From Ruminococcaceae bacterium D5 (GTDB lineage: Bacteria > Bacillota > Clostridia > Oscillospirales > Ruminococcaceae): a stretch of 32,041 bases of DNA. Of this stretch, positions 1 through 7,946 are shown piece by piece (the first letter of the stretch is position 1; the number at the start of each line of letters is the position of its first letter). The DNA lies in contig FORK01000002.1 of the NCBI GenBank assembly GCA_900113995.1, positions 83,413 to 115,453 on the forward strand, read 5' to 3'. The position numbers and the translations under genes were made by a program. The notes below the pieces were generated by a model. It saw only the letters and a program-made list of their open reading frames with translations, was not told the DNA's origin and made no database searches.

Positions 1-70
1 AGGCGCAGGGAGAAAAGCTGTCATTTCAGGCGCAGGGAGAAAAGCTGTCATTTCAGGCGCAGGGAGAAAA
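1..70. repeat. 27-bp direct tandem repeat, about 2.6 copies
   Basis: The unit AGGCGCAGGGAGAAAAGCTG followed by TCATTTC occurs at 1-27 and 28-54 without a mismatch, and its first 16 bases recur at 55-70. The array runs off the left edge, so its true copy number is unknown. There is no reading frame with a credible start through it. It could be the tail of a longer intergenic satellite or minisatellite. Confidence 0.9.
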
Positions 71-527
71 AAGACGCGAAAAAGCAAGCCGATAAACCGG
101 AAAAGGCTTTGTTGGACGGGAGCGCCGCCCGTTTACAGACTTTGGGGATCAGGTGGTGCAGGCAAAATGAAATGCGGAGTAGAATTGCAGTGCATCTCGA
201 GATGCACGCCGGTAACGGTTCTCCGGCAGGGCTTGCCGAGCCGGTCTGGCATGATTATGGCTCTCTGTGCCGGGAGGCACGCCGGAAAAGACTCTGGCAG
301 CACTCTGTTTAGGCCATTGGCTTGGTCGGCGGGGTTATATCTCTCCGATGCAGCGGAAAAAGATGAACGCATTGAAATGCGTGGATGAAAAGCACAGAAA
401 AAGCGGAAATTTTTTTGCAGGAAGCTTTCTGTTTCACCCAATTTTCATAAAAACGTCAACAACACATTAACCCGGGCACATAGGATTAGAGAGGTAACAG
501 AGGAAACGACAAAGGGGAGTGTTTCTG
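71..527. other. Gene-free region upstream of the efflux operon
   Basis: No reading frame here has both a ribosome site and a recognisable product. The stretch holds an 18-bp perfect palindrome (190-207), a small hairpin with 6-bp arms around TGAA (367-382), and an A/T-rich part from about 385 to 470. The ribosome site of the next gene, AAAGGGGA, lies at 511-518. I could not pick out a convincing promoter: TAGGAT at 481-486 has no good -35 partner. Confidence 0.6.
190..207. repeat. 18-bp perfect palindrome
   Basis: GTGCATCTCGAGATGCAC reads the same on both strands. It lies about 320 bases before the efflux operon, too far for a simple operator of that operon's start. It could be a protein-binding site or the core of a decayed repeat. 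No function can be assigned. Confidence 0.85.
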
Positions 528-1937
528 TTGAATTTTAAAAGAATGGTCAGCCTTGTGCTGGCCGCGGTTCTGATTCTTGCGGTGGGCGGATGCTTCGGCG
601 CCTCGTCCGGACAGGCAGGGCGGCAGGGCGGCGCACGGGATTCGGGTCTTGCAGGCCCTGGAGGCGGTGGTTCTCCCGCGGCGAGCCAGGCGATTTTGGT
701 CAATACAACCCTTCCCGCAGTGGAGGACCTTTCGCTGACCACCGATTATATCGGAACGGTTAAGGCTGCCGAATCGGTGAACGTCTATCCCAAAAGCTCG
801 GGAACCGTCACCGCTGTTTATTTCGAAGCGGGTCAGCAGGTCAATGCCGGGGACCTTCTTTTCACCGTAGACTCGACCGACGCGGAACTGGCGTTGGAGC
901 GGGCAAAGGTCACCTATGATCAGACTCTGAGAAATATCGATGTTGAGGAATCCGGTTCCGGCAATGCACTGACCATTCTCAACCATGAATCGGCCATCGA
1001 GACGGCGCGGCAGTCCTATGAGCGGGCGCGGGATAATCTCGACCTTGCCAGCGACGATGATTTTGACATGTCCGAATTCCGCAAGGTCAGGAAACGCTGG
1101 AAGGACGCGTCCAAAGCATATGACCGGGATCAGACCGACGAAACATGGTCCGAGCTTCTCGAAGCCGAGGACGACTACTATGAGCTTCTCGACGATTACA
1201 CCGATTATCAGGATTACGTGACCTCGTTTGAGAATGCCTACACCGATTATGAGGAGACTCTTGAAAAGTATGAGATCTACAAGAGCCAGCAGGTGGGGGA
1301 AAATACCGGCAGCTATGAGCTGCAGCGGCAGGCGGCCGAGCTGACCTATCGATCGGCCCTGAAAGCAGTCGAGGATACCCGGGTTTACGCCCCCATCGGC
1401 GGGGTGGTCGAAACCAAGAATATTACCCTTCATGAGAATGCCTCCACCCAGTCCTCGGCGTATACCATTTCCAATAAAGATGTAATGTCGATCGAATTCA
1501 ACGTCTCGGCCGACGGTGTTTCCACCCTGAGCATCGGCGATACCGTCACTGTCACCAAGGGAAGCGGTACCTATAAGGCGACGGTGGTTGAAATTGATTC
1601 CAAGGCAAACTCGGTCGGGCTCTTTCCTGTGACCGCCAATCTGGTGGACGACAGTCCTCTGCTTTCGGGGATTTCGGCAAAGGTCACCGCGGCCACCCGG
1701 AGCGCCGAGAGCGCGCTGGTCATCCCGATCGATACAATTACATATGACGCAGACGGAAGCCCCTACGTTTTGGTCTATGAGGACGGAAGAGCGGCCCAAA
1801 TCTATGTGACCCTCGGCATTACCACCCGTTCCTACGCACAGGTGACCGGAGGACTGACGCCTGATTCCCGGGTGATTACCACCTGGCATCCCGATCTCGC
1901 GGACGGGGTGGCGGTTTCCCTCAAGAGCGGGGTCTGA
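528..1937 (+). CDS. Lipoprotein membrane-fusion (adaptor) subunit of an RND efflux system
   Basis: This is the HlyD/AcrA-type adaptor of the permease that follows 4 bases downstream. The TTG start at 528 is chosen because AAAGGGGA ends 9 bases before it; GTG at 519 is too close and ATG at 543 too far. The N-terminus is a lipoprotein signal: positive residues, a hydrophobic stretch, then VGGC with the lipidated Cys at about residue 22. A Gly/Ser/Pro-rich linker follows. The first half of a lipoyl-like domain spans about residues 80-116 (SSGTVTAVYFEAGQQV), a long coiled-coil hairpin spans 120-285, and the second lipoyl half begins at VYAPIGGVVE (about 287), followed by a beta-barrel. The coiled coil is unusually rich in Asp, Glu and Tyr. 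Lipid anchoring on the outer face of a single membrane is expected in a Gram-positive cell without a TolC partner. Confidence 0.88.
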   Translation: MNFKRMVSLVLAAVLILAVGGCFGASSGQAGRQGGARDSGLAGPGGGGSPAASQAILVNTTLPAVEDLSLTTDYIGTVKAAESVNVYPKSSGTVTAVYFEAGQQVNAGDLLFTVDSTDAELALERAKVTYDQTLRNIDVEESGSGNALTILNHESAIETARQSYERARDNLDLASDDDFDMSEFRKVRKRWKDASKAYDRDQTDETWSELLEAEDDYYELLDDYTDYQDYVTSFENAYTDYEETLEKYEIYKSQQVGENTGSYELQRQAAELTYRSALKAVEDTRVYAPIGGVVETKNITLHENASTQSSAYTISNKDVMSIEFNVSADGVSTLSIGDTVTVTKGSGTYKATVVEIDSKANSVGLFPVTANLVDDSPLLSGISAKVTAATRSAESALVIPIDTITYDADGSPYVLVYEDGRAAQIYVTLGITTRSYAQVTGGLTPDSRVITTWHPDLADGVAVSLKSGV

Positions 1938-1941
1938 TGCG

Positions 1942-4900
1942 ATGAACAATATTTCGAAGATTGCCCTGCACCGTCCGGTTGCAGTGCTGATGTGCGTCGC
2001 CTGCCTGATCGTCTTCGGCATTTCGTCGGTCATGTCGATGGATATCGAATCCACGCCGGAGATGAATATGCCGGTTTTCATGGTGATGACCCGTTATTCC
2101 GACGTTGGACCGGAGGAAATCGATTCGCTGGTCACCGACGTTGTTGAGGCTGCTCTTTCCGGCGTTTCGGACTATACCTCGATGACCTCCCGTTCCTCCG
2201 AGGGCTCGTCGATGACGGTGCTCAAATTCGATTACGACATCGATATGGACGAAAAACGCACTGAAATTGAGGATGCGCTCAATAACCTGCGTCTGCCCGA
2301 CGACTGCAACGACCCGACCATCATGGAGATGGGGATGGATTCCGATTCGATCATGTCCCTTTCGGTCCTCGCATCGGGAAACGACAACCTTCTGACCTAC
2401 ATCGAGGATGAAGTGGTGCCTGAGTTTGAGCGGATTTCAGGCGTATCGGACGTCGAGGTCATGGGCGGCAAGCGGGAATATGTCCGCATTCAGGTCAAGG
2501 AGGAGGAGATGACCCAATACGGCCTCTCCCTCTCGTCGATTGCCTCGGCGATCTCCGCGGCGGATTTCACCACCACCGCCGGCACCATCAACCGCGGGGA
2601 GGTGGAGATGTCGCTGCTCGGCAGCGCCGACTACGATACGATGGAGAGCCTTTACACCATCCCGATCTCCCTCTCTACCGGTGATATCATCTACTTAACC
2701 GATGTGGCTGACATTGAGTTGGCGGAAGAAAAAAACAGCTCGATCAGCCGGCAGAACGGGCAGGAAAATATCCGCATCTCGATTTCCAAGAACCAGAGCG
2801 CCAACACCATTTCGATCTGCGACCAGATCGCCGCGGTGGTCGATGATCTGAACGCACAGAATCTTGGGCTGACCATCGAAATCACTGATAACAGCGGTGA
2901 AACCATCATGGATAACATTGAAAGCGTTATCTCTTCGCTGATTCAGGGTATGGTGATCTCCATGGTTGTCCTGTTTCTGTTCCTCGGCGAGCCGAAATCT
3001 TCGATGATCATTGCGCTGGCCATGCCGCTCTCGGTCTTTGCCGCTCTGGTCATGATGAGCATTTACGGCATGACCATCAACATGATGAGCCTTGGCGGCC
3101 TCGTTGTCGGCATCGGTATGATGGTTGACAATTCGATTGTCGTGATGGAGAGCTGCTTCAAGGTGCGCGGCACCGGACGCAGCTTCATGGAATCGGCGGA
3201 GGAGGCGGCCCGGATCGTAGCTTCCTCGATCATCGCCTCGACCATCACCACCATCGTCGTGTTCCTGCCGATCGCCCTGATGGAGGGCATGTCCGGCCAG
3301 CTTTTCAAAGACGTAGGCTTTACTATTGTCTTTTCGATGAGCGCTTCCCTGATCTCGGCCCTGACCGTCGTGCCGCTGCTCTTCGTCAAGCTGCGTCCGG
3401 TCGAGAGGGATCAGGGACTGGTCGCCAGAACCGTCCACGCGGTGGAAAACGTTTATGTCAAAAGCCTCGACGTGGCGCTGCGCCATAAGGCGCTGATTGT
3501 GCTGCTGGCGGTGCTGATGCTCGGCGGAACCGCGCTCATGTTCTCCAAAATCGATATGGAACTCATGCCGAATATGGACCGCGGCAACATCAACCTTTCG
3601 GTCACGACCAAAACCGGCCTCAATCTGGAGGCGACCGATGCGATTATGACCGAAATCGAGTCGATTGTGTCGGGATATGACGACATCGACCAATATTCGC
3701 TGCGCAGCCGGGGCGGTTCGGCGACCCTGAGCATCACCCTCAAGGAGAACCGCTCGGTGGATACCGACACAATGGTGGAGCAGATCCGGCAGGATACCGC
3801 TCATATCGACAACTGTTCGATCGAGGTTTCTCAGCGAAGCGGCATGTCCTTCGGCGGCTCTTCGGGGGTTTCCTTCTCGATCCGGGGCAGCAGCCTGAGC
3901 CTTGTGGAAGAGGTTTCGGAGGAGATCAAGGAGCATATGCGCGGCTATGACGGGATTATTTCGGTGAGCACCAGCCTGTCGGACGGGGATCCCCGTGCCG
4001 AGATCGTGGTCGATCCGGTGCAGGCCGCCGGGTACGGCACCACCCCGTCCGCCGTCGTTTCACAGGTCAAGAATATGATCTCGGGGATCAAGGCCACCAC
4101 CCTGCAGGAAGGAGATACCGAATATTCGGTCGAGGTCCAGTACCCGGAAGACCGGTTCTATGATGTTTCCGACCTGTCGGGCATGATGATTTCGATCGGC
4201 GGCGCACAGGTGCCGCTGACCGATATGGCCCAGGTGGTCTATGGCAATGCGCCTTCGACGATCAACCGCACCGACGGGAAATATTCGGTGACGGTCACCG
4301 GCGAAGTGGGAACCGGCGTTTCGGCCACCCAGCTGACCAACACCATCCGCAGCGGCATCAACAGCAGCGTCACCTTCCCGGAAGGAGTGACGCTGGCGGA
4401 GGGCGATACGATGCGGATGATGCAGGACGAATTTTCTTCGATCGGATTTGCCCTGCTGACGGCCATCTGGCTGGTCTTTGTGGTCATGGCGGTCCAGTTT
4501 GAATCGATGAAGTTCTCGATCGTCGTCATGGCGTCGGTGCCCTTTGCGCTGACCGGCGCCTTCGCCGCGCTGCTGATCACCGGGCAGTCGATCAGCATGA
4601 CCTCCCTGATCGGCCTCGTCATGCTGGTCGGCATCGTGGTCAATAATGCCATTGTCCTGATCGATTACACCAACCTGCTGCGCAACGAGCAGGGCCTGGA
4701 AATCAACGCCGCCCTGAAGGCGGCGGGCCGCAGCCGGCTGCGGCCGATCCTGATGAGTACGCTGACAACCATCCTCTCGCTGGTGCCGATGGCGCTCGGC
4801 ATCGGCGGCAAGGTTGAGATGATGCAGGGAATGGCCGCGGTCGTCATCGGAGGCCTGAGCGTTTCGACTCTGCTGACCCTCTTCCTCGTCCCGATCCTCT

Positions 4901-4983
4901 ACCGTTCGTCCGAGCGGCTGAGTGAACGGCTTGCCGGACGCACCAAAAGGCGCCGGATGCAGAAGGGCGATTACAGCGGCTGA
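1942..4983 (+). CDS. RND-family efflux permease (HAE1/AcrB type)
   Basis: This is the proton-driven transporter that pairs with the upstream adaptor; substrates are typically hydrophobic compounds and detergents. At 1013 aa it is full length for the family. Both halves show the expected plan: a first transmembrane helix near residue 10-30, a large extracytoplasmic loop, helices from about 330, a second big loop, then helices from about 835. The TM4 signature reads GIGMMVDNSIVVME (residues 390-403), with one Asp (D396) where AcrB has two (D407/D408). The TM10 signature reads LVGIVVNNAIVLID (895-908), with N901 in place of AcrB K940. The same pattern is common in RND proteins outside Proteobacteria, so it need not mean inactivity. 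The closest functional model known to me in Gram-positives is SwrC of Bacillus subtilis. A terminator follows directly. Confidence 0.93.
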   Translation: MNNISKIALHRPVAVLMCVACLIVFGISSVMSMDIESTPEMNMPVFMVMTRYSDVGPEEIDSLVTDVVEAALSGVSDYTSMTSRSSEGSSMTVLKFDYDIDMDEKRTEIEDALNNLRLPDDCNDPTIMEMGMDSDSIMSLSVLASGNDNLLTYIEDEVVPEFERISGVSDVEVMGGKREYVRIQVKEEEMTQYGLSLSSIASAISAADFTTTAGTINRGEVEMSLLGSADYDTMESLYTIPISLSTGDIIYLTDVADIELAEEKNSSISRQNGQENIRISISKNQSANTISICDQIAAVVDDLNAQNLGLTIEITDNSGETIMDNIESVISSLIQGMVISMVVLFLFLGEPKSSMIIALAMPLSVFAALVMMSIYGMTINMMSLGGLVVGIGMMVDNSIVVMESCFKVRGTGRSFMESAEEAARIVASSIIASTITTIVVFLPIALMEGMSGQLFKDVGFTIVFSMSASLISALTVVPLLFVKLRPVERDQGLVARTVHAVENVYVKSLDVALRHKALIVLLAVLMLGGTALMFSKIDMELMPNMDRGNINLSVTTKTGLNLEATDAIMTEIESIVSGYDDIDQYSLRSRGGSATLSITLKENRSVDTDTMVEQIRQDTAHIDNCSIEVSQRSGMSFGGSSGVSFSIRGSSLSLVEEVSEEIKEHMRGYDGIISVSTSLSDGDPRAEIVVDPVQAAGYGTTPSAVVSQVKNMISGIKATTLQEGDTEYSVEVQYPEDRFYDVSDLSGMMISIGGAQVPLTDMAQVVYGNAPSTINRTDGKYSVTVTGEVGTGVSATQLTNTIRSGINSSVTFPEGVTLAEGDTMRMMQDEFSSIGFALLTAIWLVFVVMAVQFESMKFSIVVMASVPFALTGAFAALLITGQSISMTSLIGLVMLVGIVVNNAIVLIDYTNLLRNEQGLEINAALKAAGRSRLRPILMSTLTTILSLVPMALGIGGKVEMMQGMAAVVIGGLSVSTLLTLFLVPILYRSSERLSERLAGRTKRRRMQKGDYSG

Positions 4984-5002
4984 TTGTTTCCCATAGTTGC
5001 GG

Positions 5003-5036
5003 AAAGGGCCTTCTCCACAGGGAAGGCCCTTTTTGT
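5003..5036 (+). terminator. Rho-independent terminator of the efflux operon
   Basis: AAGGGCCTT (5004-5012) pairs with AAGGCCCTT (5023-5031) around a 10-base loop and runs into TTTTTG. It starts 20 bases after the permease stop codon. Confidence 0.9.
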
Positions 5037-5117
5037 ATCCCGAAAACCACTGACTGGGCCAGTGGTTCAAAAAAGCCTATGGCGATGAACAGAAATGAGG
5101 CAGAAACCATGAGTCGC

Positions 5118-5237
5118 GAATTGCTACACCAGTGCAGCGGCACAGGTTCGCAATGACGGGGAATGGCGGGCGAAATAGAACATGGCAGCGACAGATGCTG
5201 TCATAGCAAGCCGATTGTCAAGCTGGCGTGGCAATCC
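5118..5237. repeat. Pair of inverted REP/MITE-like repeats
   Basis: GAATTGCTACACCAG...GGTTCGCAATGAC (5118-5157) and TGTCATAGCAAGCC...GCTGGCGTGGCAATCC (5199-5237) are diverged inverted copies of one another, sharing ATTGC-ACxCCAG at one end and GC-ATGAC at the other. This layout resembles the short GTCATTGCGA...GGCAATC palindromic elements found in many bacterial genomes. There is no reading frame inside. It looks decayed. Confidence 0.6.
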
Positions 5238-5417
5238 GATCTTCTTCCTCCGCAAGAACGGAGAGCTGCAGTATTATATGGTATAGGGTGGCGCAAGAGC
5301 GGCTTTACGCGGCTGGCAGACCGTACCTGAGCGTCTCACGTGCGCGCTGGGAACAAAGGGCTTTGCCCGCATCTAAAATACCACCGGCTTCGCCGGTGGA
5401 TGATTATTCGTGAGATC

Positions 5418-5446
5418 TTTCTTTTTTCGGAATGAGGTGCTATACT
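5418..5446 (+). promoter_or_regulatory. Possible extended -10 promoter
   Basis: TGCTATACT (5438-5446) fits an extended -10 element. The -35 position (TTTCTT, 5418-5423) is weak. Transcription would begin about 27 bases before the ATG at 5480. Confidence 0.4.
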
Positions 5447-5479
5447 GGGTACCATCAGGAAAAGGAGGACGCAACAAGA

Positions 5480-6358
5480 ATGCTGTTTGCCGCACAGGTG
5501 TTTCTCTGGCTGATGTTTTACAGCTTTGCCGGATGGGTGTATGAATCCATCCTTTGTTCAATTACCGGCGGAAAGCTGGTCAACCGCGGTTTTCTCAACG
5601 GCCCCATCTGCCCGATCTACGGTTTTGGCGCGCTTACCATTATCTTCGTGGTGGGACAGTCGGAGAGCAGCCCGGCCGCGGTGTTCCTTTCGAGCGCGGT
5701 GCTGGCCTGCACGCTGGAATACTTCACCTCCTGGGCGATGGAAAAGCTCTTTCACGCACGCTGGTGGGACTACAGCTCGATGCATTTTAACCTCAACGGC
5801 CGGGTCTGTCTCGCAGGCTTTCTGGTTTTTGGAGCATTTGGGTTGATTCTTCTGGAGTGGATTCAGCCATGGCTGGAGGCGAAGGTGAACGCCCTCGGGG
5901 AGCCTTTGACCTGGGGGCTGACCGGCGCCTTCCTCGCGCTGAGCATTTCGGACGCATTTGCCACGGTGCGCCATGTGCTGCGGCTCGACGAGCGGCTCGG
6001 AGAGGTTCAGGAGGAAATGGAGCGGTTCCTCACCGAGGCGCGTGCCCGCGGGGAGCAGTGGGCGCTGGAAGCCAACCTTGCGGCCGGTCAGCTGCGGCAC
6101 AGCACCCCGGAGCAGCGCGCCGCATGGCGCGCCGAGCTGCGCGGGCGCTTCGAGGAAGAAGCGCGGGCTCATACCGAAAGGATGCGCGCTTTGATGGACC
6201 GCCGGCTCTTTCAGGACCGCCGTCTGTCCGAGGCATTTCCGAATCTGCGCCATGACCGCGCCGACGCCTGGGAGGAGCTGAAAAGCCGTCTGAAAGGCGC
6301 GGGACGCAGGAAAAAGAATTCGGGGGATCAGGAGGACGGTCATGCGGCTGATCTGTGA
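5480..6358 (+). CDS. CmpB-like putative ABC-transporter type IV membrane protein with coiled-coil tail
   Basis: The ATG at 5480 follows AAAGGAGG by about 11 bases, giving 292 aa. The N-terminal ~170 residues match the family usually named putative ABC transporter type IV (PF06541): YSFAGWVYES at the start, then VNRGFLNGPICPIYGFGAL, and about five hydrophobic segments. The biochemical role of this family is not established and no ATPase gene is adjacent, so a transport function is only a name. The C-terminal ~115 residues are cytoplasmic, rich in Glu, Arg and Ala, and look helical (LGEVQEEMERFLTEARARG). The end overlaps the next gene by 17 bases, so the two are probably co-translated. Confidence 0.8.
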   Translation: MLFAAQVFLWLMFYSFAGWVYESILCSITGGKLVNRGFLNGPICPIYGFGALTIIFVVGQSESSPAAVFLSSAVLACTLEYFTSWAMEKLFHARWWDYSSMHFNLNGRVCLAGFLVFGAFGLILLEWIQPWLEAKVNALGEPLTWGLTGAFLALSISDAFATVRHVLRLDERLGEVQEEMERFLTEARARGEQWALEANLAAGQLRHSTPEQRAAWRAELRGRFEEEARAHTERMRALMDRRLFQDRRLSEAFPNLRHDRADAWEELKSRLKGAGRRKKNSGDQEDGHAADL

Positions 6359-6899
6359 GCGCTGCGCCGCTGTTGCGGTGGACTATCAGGAACGGCTGCT
6401 GCCGCCGATCCGGGGACGGGAGCGGCTGATGAAAAAATCCGCCGAGCTGCTCGAGGGACTCTCCCTGCTGTCTGTTCCGGTGCTCTTTACCGAGCAGTAT
6501 CCCCAAGGACTGGGAAAGACCGATCCTGCATTGCTTGCCCTCGCGCCCGGCGCGCCGGTGATCGAAAAGACCAGCTTCGGAGCGGCGGACACCCCCGTCT
6601 TCTCCGCGGCGCTGCGCCCGCTTGGCCGGGATCAGATCATCCTTTTTGGGATTGAAGCTCACATCTGCGTCCTGCAGACGGCGCTTGGACTCAAAGAGCT
6701 GGGATACACCCCCGTTTTTGCGGCTGACTGTATCTCCTCCCGCGGGGAGGGGGACTACGCTTTCGCGCTGGAGCGGGCCCGGCAGGAGGGAATTCTGCTG
6801 ACAAGCTGCGAAGCGCTTCTTTTTGAGCTGACCCGCGCGAAGGAGCACCCCCGTTTTCGGGAAATTTCGGCATTGATTAAACGCTCGGAGCTGTTTTGA
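6342..6899 (+). CDS. Isochorismatase-family cysteine hydrolase
   Basis: At 185 aa this matches the small isochorismatase/nicotinamidase-like hydrolase fold. The catalytic Asp is D14 (AVDYQ), the Lys is K76 (IEKTSF), and the Cys is C109 in GIEAHICVLQTA (103-114), so the triad is complete. The ATG at 6342 has AGGAGG a few bases upstream, inside the end of the preceding gene. The family hydrolyses amides or vinyl ethers; the substrate cannot be told from sequence, and it lacks the His-rich metal site expected of true nicotinamidases. It sits in the same transcription unit as a membrane protein and a threonine/serine dehydratase. Confidence 0.85.
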   Translation: MRLICERCAAVAVDYQERLLPPIRGRERLMKKSAELLEGLSLLSVPVLFTEQYPQGLGKTDPALLALAPGAPVIEKTSFGAADTPVFSAALRPLGRDQIILFGIEAHICVLQTALGLKELGYTPVFAADCISSRGEGDYAFALERARQEGILLTSCEALLFELTRAKEHPRFREISALIKRSELF

Positions 6900-6937
6900 A
6901 CGACGGCAATTCCGGCGAAATAGAAAGGAGCTTCCCC

Positions 6938-7903
6938 ATGATTACCTATCAGGATGTCCTTGACGCTCAAAAGCGAATCGCGCCCTATGTGCTGCGCACT
7001 CCCCTGCTGCGGATTCCCATCCTCGACGGGCTGCTGGGGGGCTGTGAGGTCTATGTAAAATCCGAAGGATTACAGTATACCGGCTCCTTTAAGCTGCGCG
7101 GGGCAACCAACTGCCTGCTTGCGCTGAGTGATGAGCAGAAGCGCCGCGGAGTGGTCTGCGCTTCGAGCGGCAACCACGCGCAGGGAGTTGCCTGCGCGGC
7201 ACAAAGGTTCGGAATTGACGCGGTGATCGTCATGCCTGAAAACGTCAATCCGGTCAAGCTGGCGGGAGTGAAATCCTTCGGGGGCAAAGCGCTCTTCTGC
7301 GGAACCAGGTCGAGCGAGCGGGATGCGAAGGTAGCCGAGCTGGTCCGGGAAGAGGGACGCACCGAGGTCCACCCCTTCGCCAACGATTTTGTCCGCGCAG
7401 GGCAGGGGACTCTGGGGCTGGAAATCCTCGAGGATCAGCCGCTGATGGATGCCGTTGTTCTGCCGATCGGCGGAGGCGGACTGATTTCCGGTGTGGCGAC
7501 CGCCGTCGAAGCGGTACGGCCTTCGATCCGGGTGATCGGAGTCGAGCCGGAAGGAGCCTCCCGCTACCGCCGGAGCCGTCGTGAGGGCAGGCCGGTCCGG
7601 CTGGAACAGGTTGACACAATTGCCGACGGCACCCGTACCGACCGCGCCGATCCTGTCAATTTTGAGATGATTGAGCGTCTGGTGCCTGAGCTTGCCGCTG
7701 CCTCCGATGATGCAATCCGTCTGGCGATGAAAACATATGTGTCCAAGGCAAAGATTGTAGCCGAGCCGTCCTCTTCTCTGGGGCTGGCTGCGGCTCTGGA
7801 GGGCCGAATCTCCTTCGCAAAGGGCGAGAAGGTCTGCTTCGTCGTCTCGGGAGCCAACAACGATCTGAATCTTTTGGCTGAGGTCATACAGGAATCAAAA
7901 TAA
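6938..7903 (+). CDS. PLP-dependent threonine/serine dehydratase (ammonia-lyase), catabolic type
   Basis: The enzyme deaminates threonine to 2-oxobutyrate, or serine to pyruvate, using pyridoxal phosphate. The ATG at 6938 is chosen because AAAGGAG lies 7 bases before it; the frame is open further upstream but has no ribosome site there. The 321-aa protein contains SFKLRGATN with the Schiff-base lysine K52, the substrate loop SSGNHAQG (76-83) and the phosphate-binding GGGGLISG (178-185). There is no C-terminal ACT domain, so it resembles TdcB-type catabolic dehydratases rather than the isoleucine-feedback-regulated biosynthetic IlvA. It ends its operon at a strong hairpin. Confidence 0.88.
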   Translation: MITYQDVLDAQKRIAPYVLRTPLLRIPILDGLLGGCEVYVKSEGLQYTGSFKLRGATNCLLALSDEQKRRGVVCASSGNHAQGVACAAQRFGIDAVIVMPENVNPVKLAGVKSFGGKALFCGTRSSERDAKVAELVREEGRTEVHPFANDFVRAGQGTLGLEILEDQPLMDAVVLPIGGGGLISGVATAVEAVRPSIRVIGVEPEGASRYRRSRREGRPVRLEQVDTIADGTRTDRADPVNFEMIERLVPELAAASDDAIRLAMKTYVSKAKIVAEPSSSLGLAAALEGRISFAKGEKVCFVVSGANNDLNLLAEVIQESK

Positions 7904-7910
7904 AAGAGAG

Positions 7911-7946
7911 AAGGAGCGCCCCCTGCCGCGGCAGGGGGCGCTCCTT
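7911..7946 (+). terminator. Strong GC hairpin, likely terminator
   Basis: A perfect 16-bp stem (7911-7926 with 7931-7946) closes on a CGCG loop just after the dehydratase stop codon. The downstream U-run is short (CTTCGTC), so it may act as a termination or mRNA 3'-end stabilising hairpin. Confidence 0.75.

Larger units (their letters stand above)
5037..5479. other. Gene-free region with hairpins and a mirrored repeat
   Basis: No credible gene is present. It contains a hairpin with arms AACCACTG (5045-5052) and CAGTGGTT (5060-5067), the mirrored REP-like repeat at 5118-5237, a GGGC-TTT-GCCC mini-hairpin near 5359-5367, and a GC-rich hairpin with 8-bp arms CCACCGGC / GCCGGTGG at 5381-5399. 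A likely promoter for the next operon lies at 5418-5446. Confidence 0.7.

Noticed and set aside
1-70. CRISPR array
   Set aside because: The copies are directly adjacent without spacers, and there are no cas genes in the window.
133-441. Minus-strand open frame upstream of the efflux operon
   Set aside because: No ribosome site, no family resemblance, and an odd composition rich in Pro, Arg and Ser. It overlaps repeats and hairpins.
486-2081. Long minus-strand open frame opposite the adaptor gene
   Set aside because: It mirrors the codon bias of the real plus-strand gene (adaptor), which has a lipobox, coiled coil and correct ribosome site.
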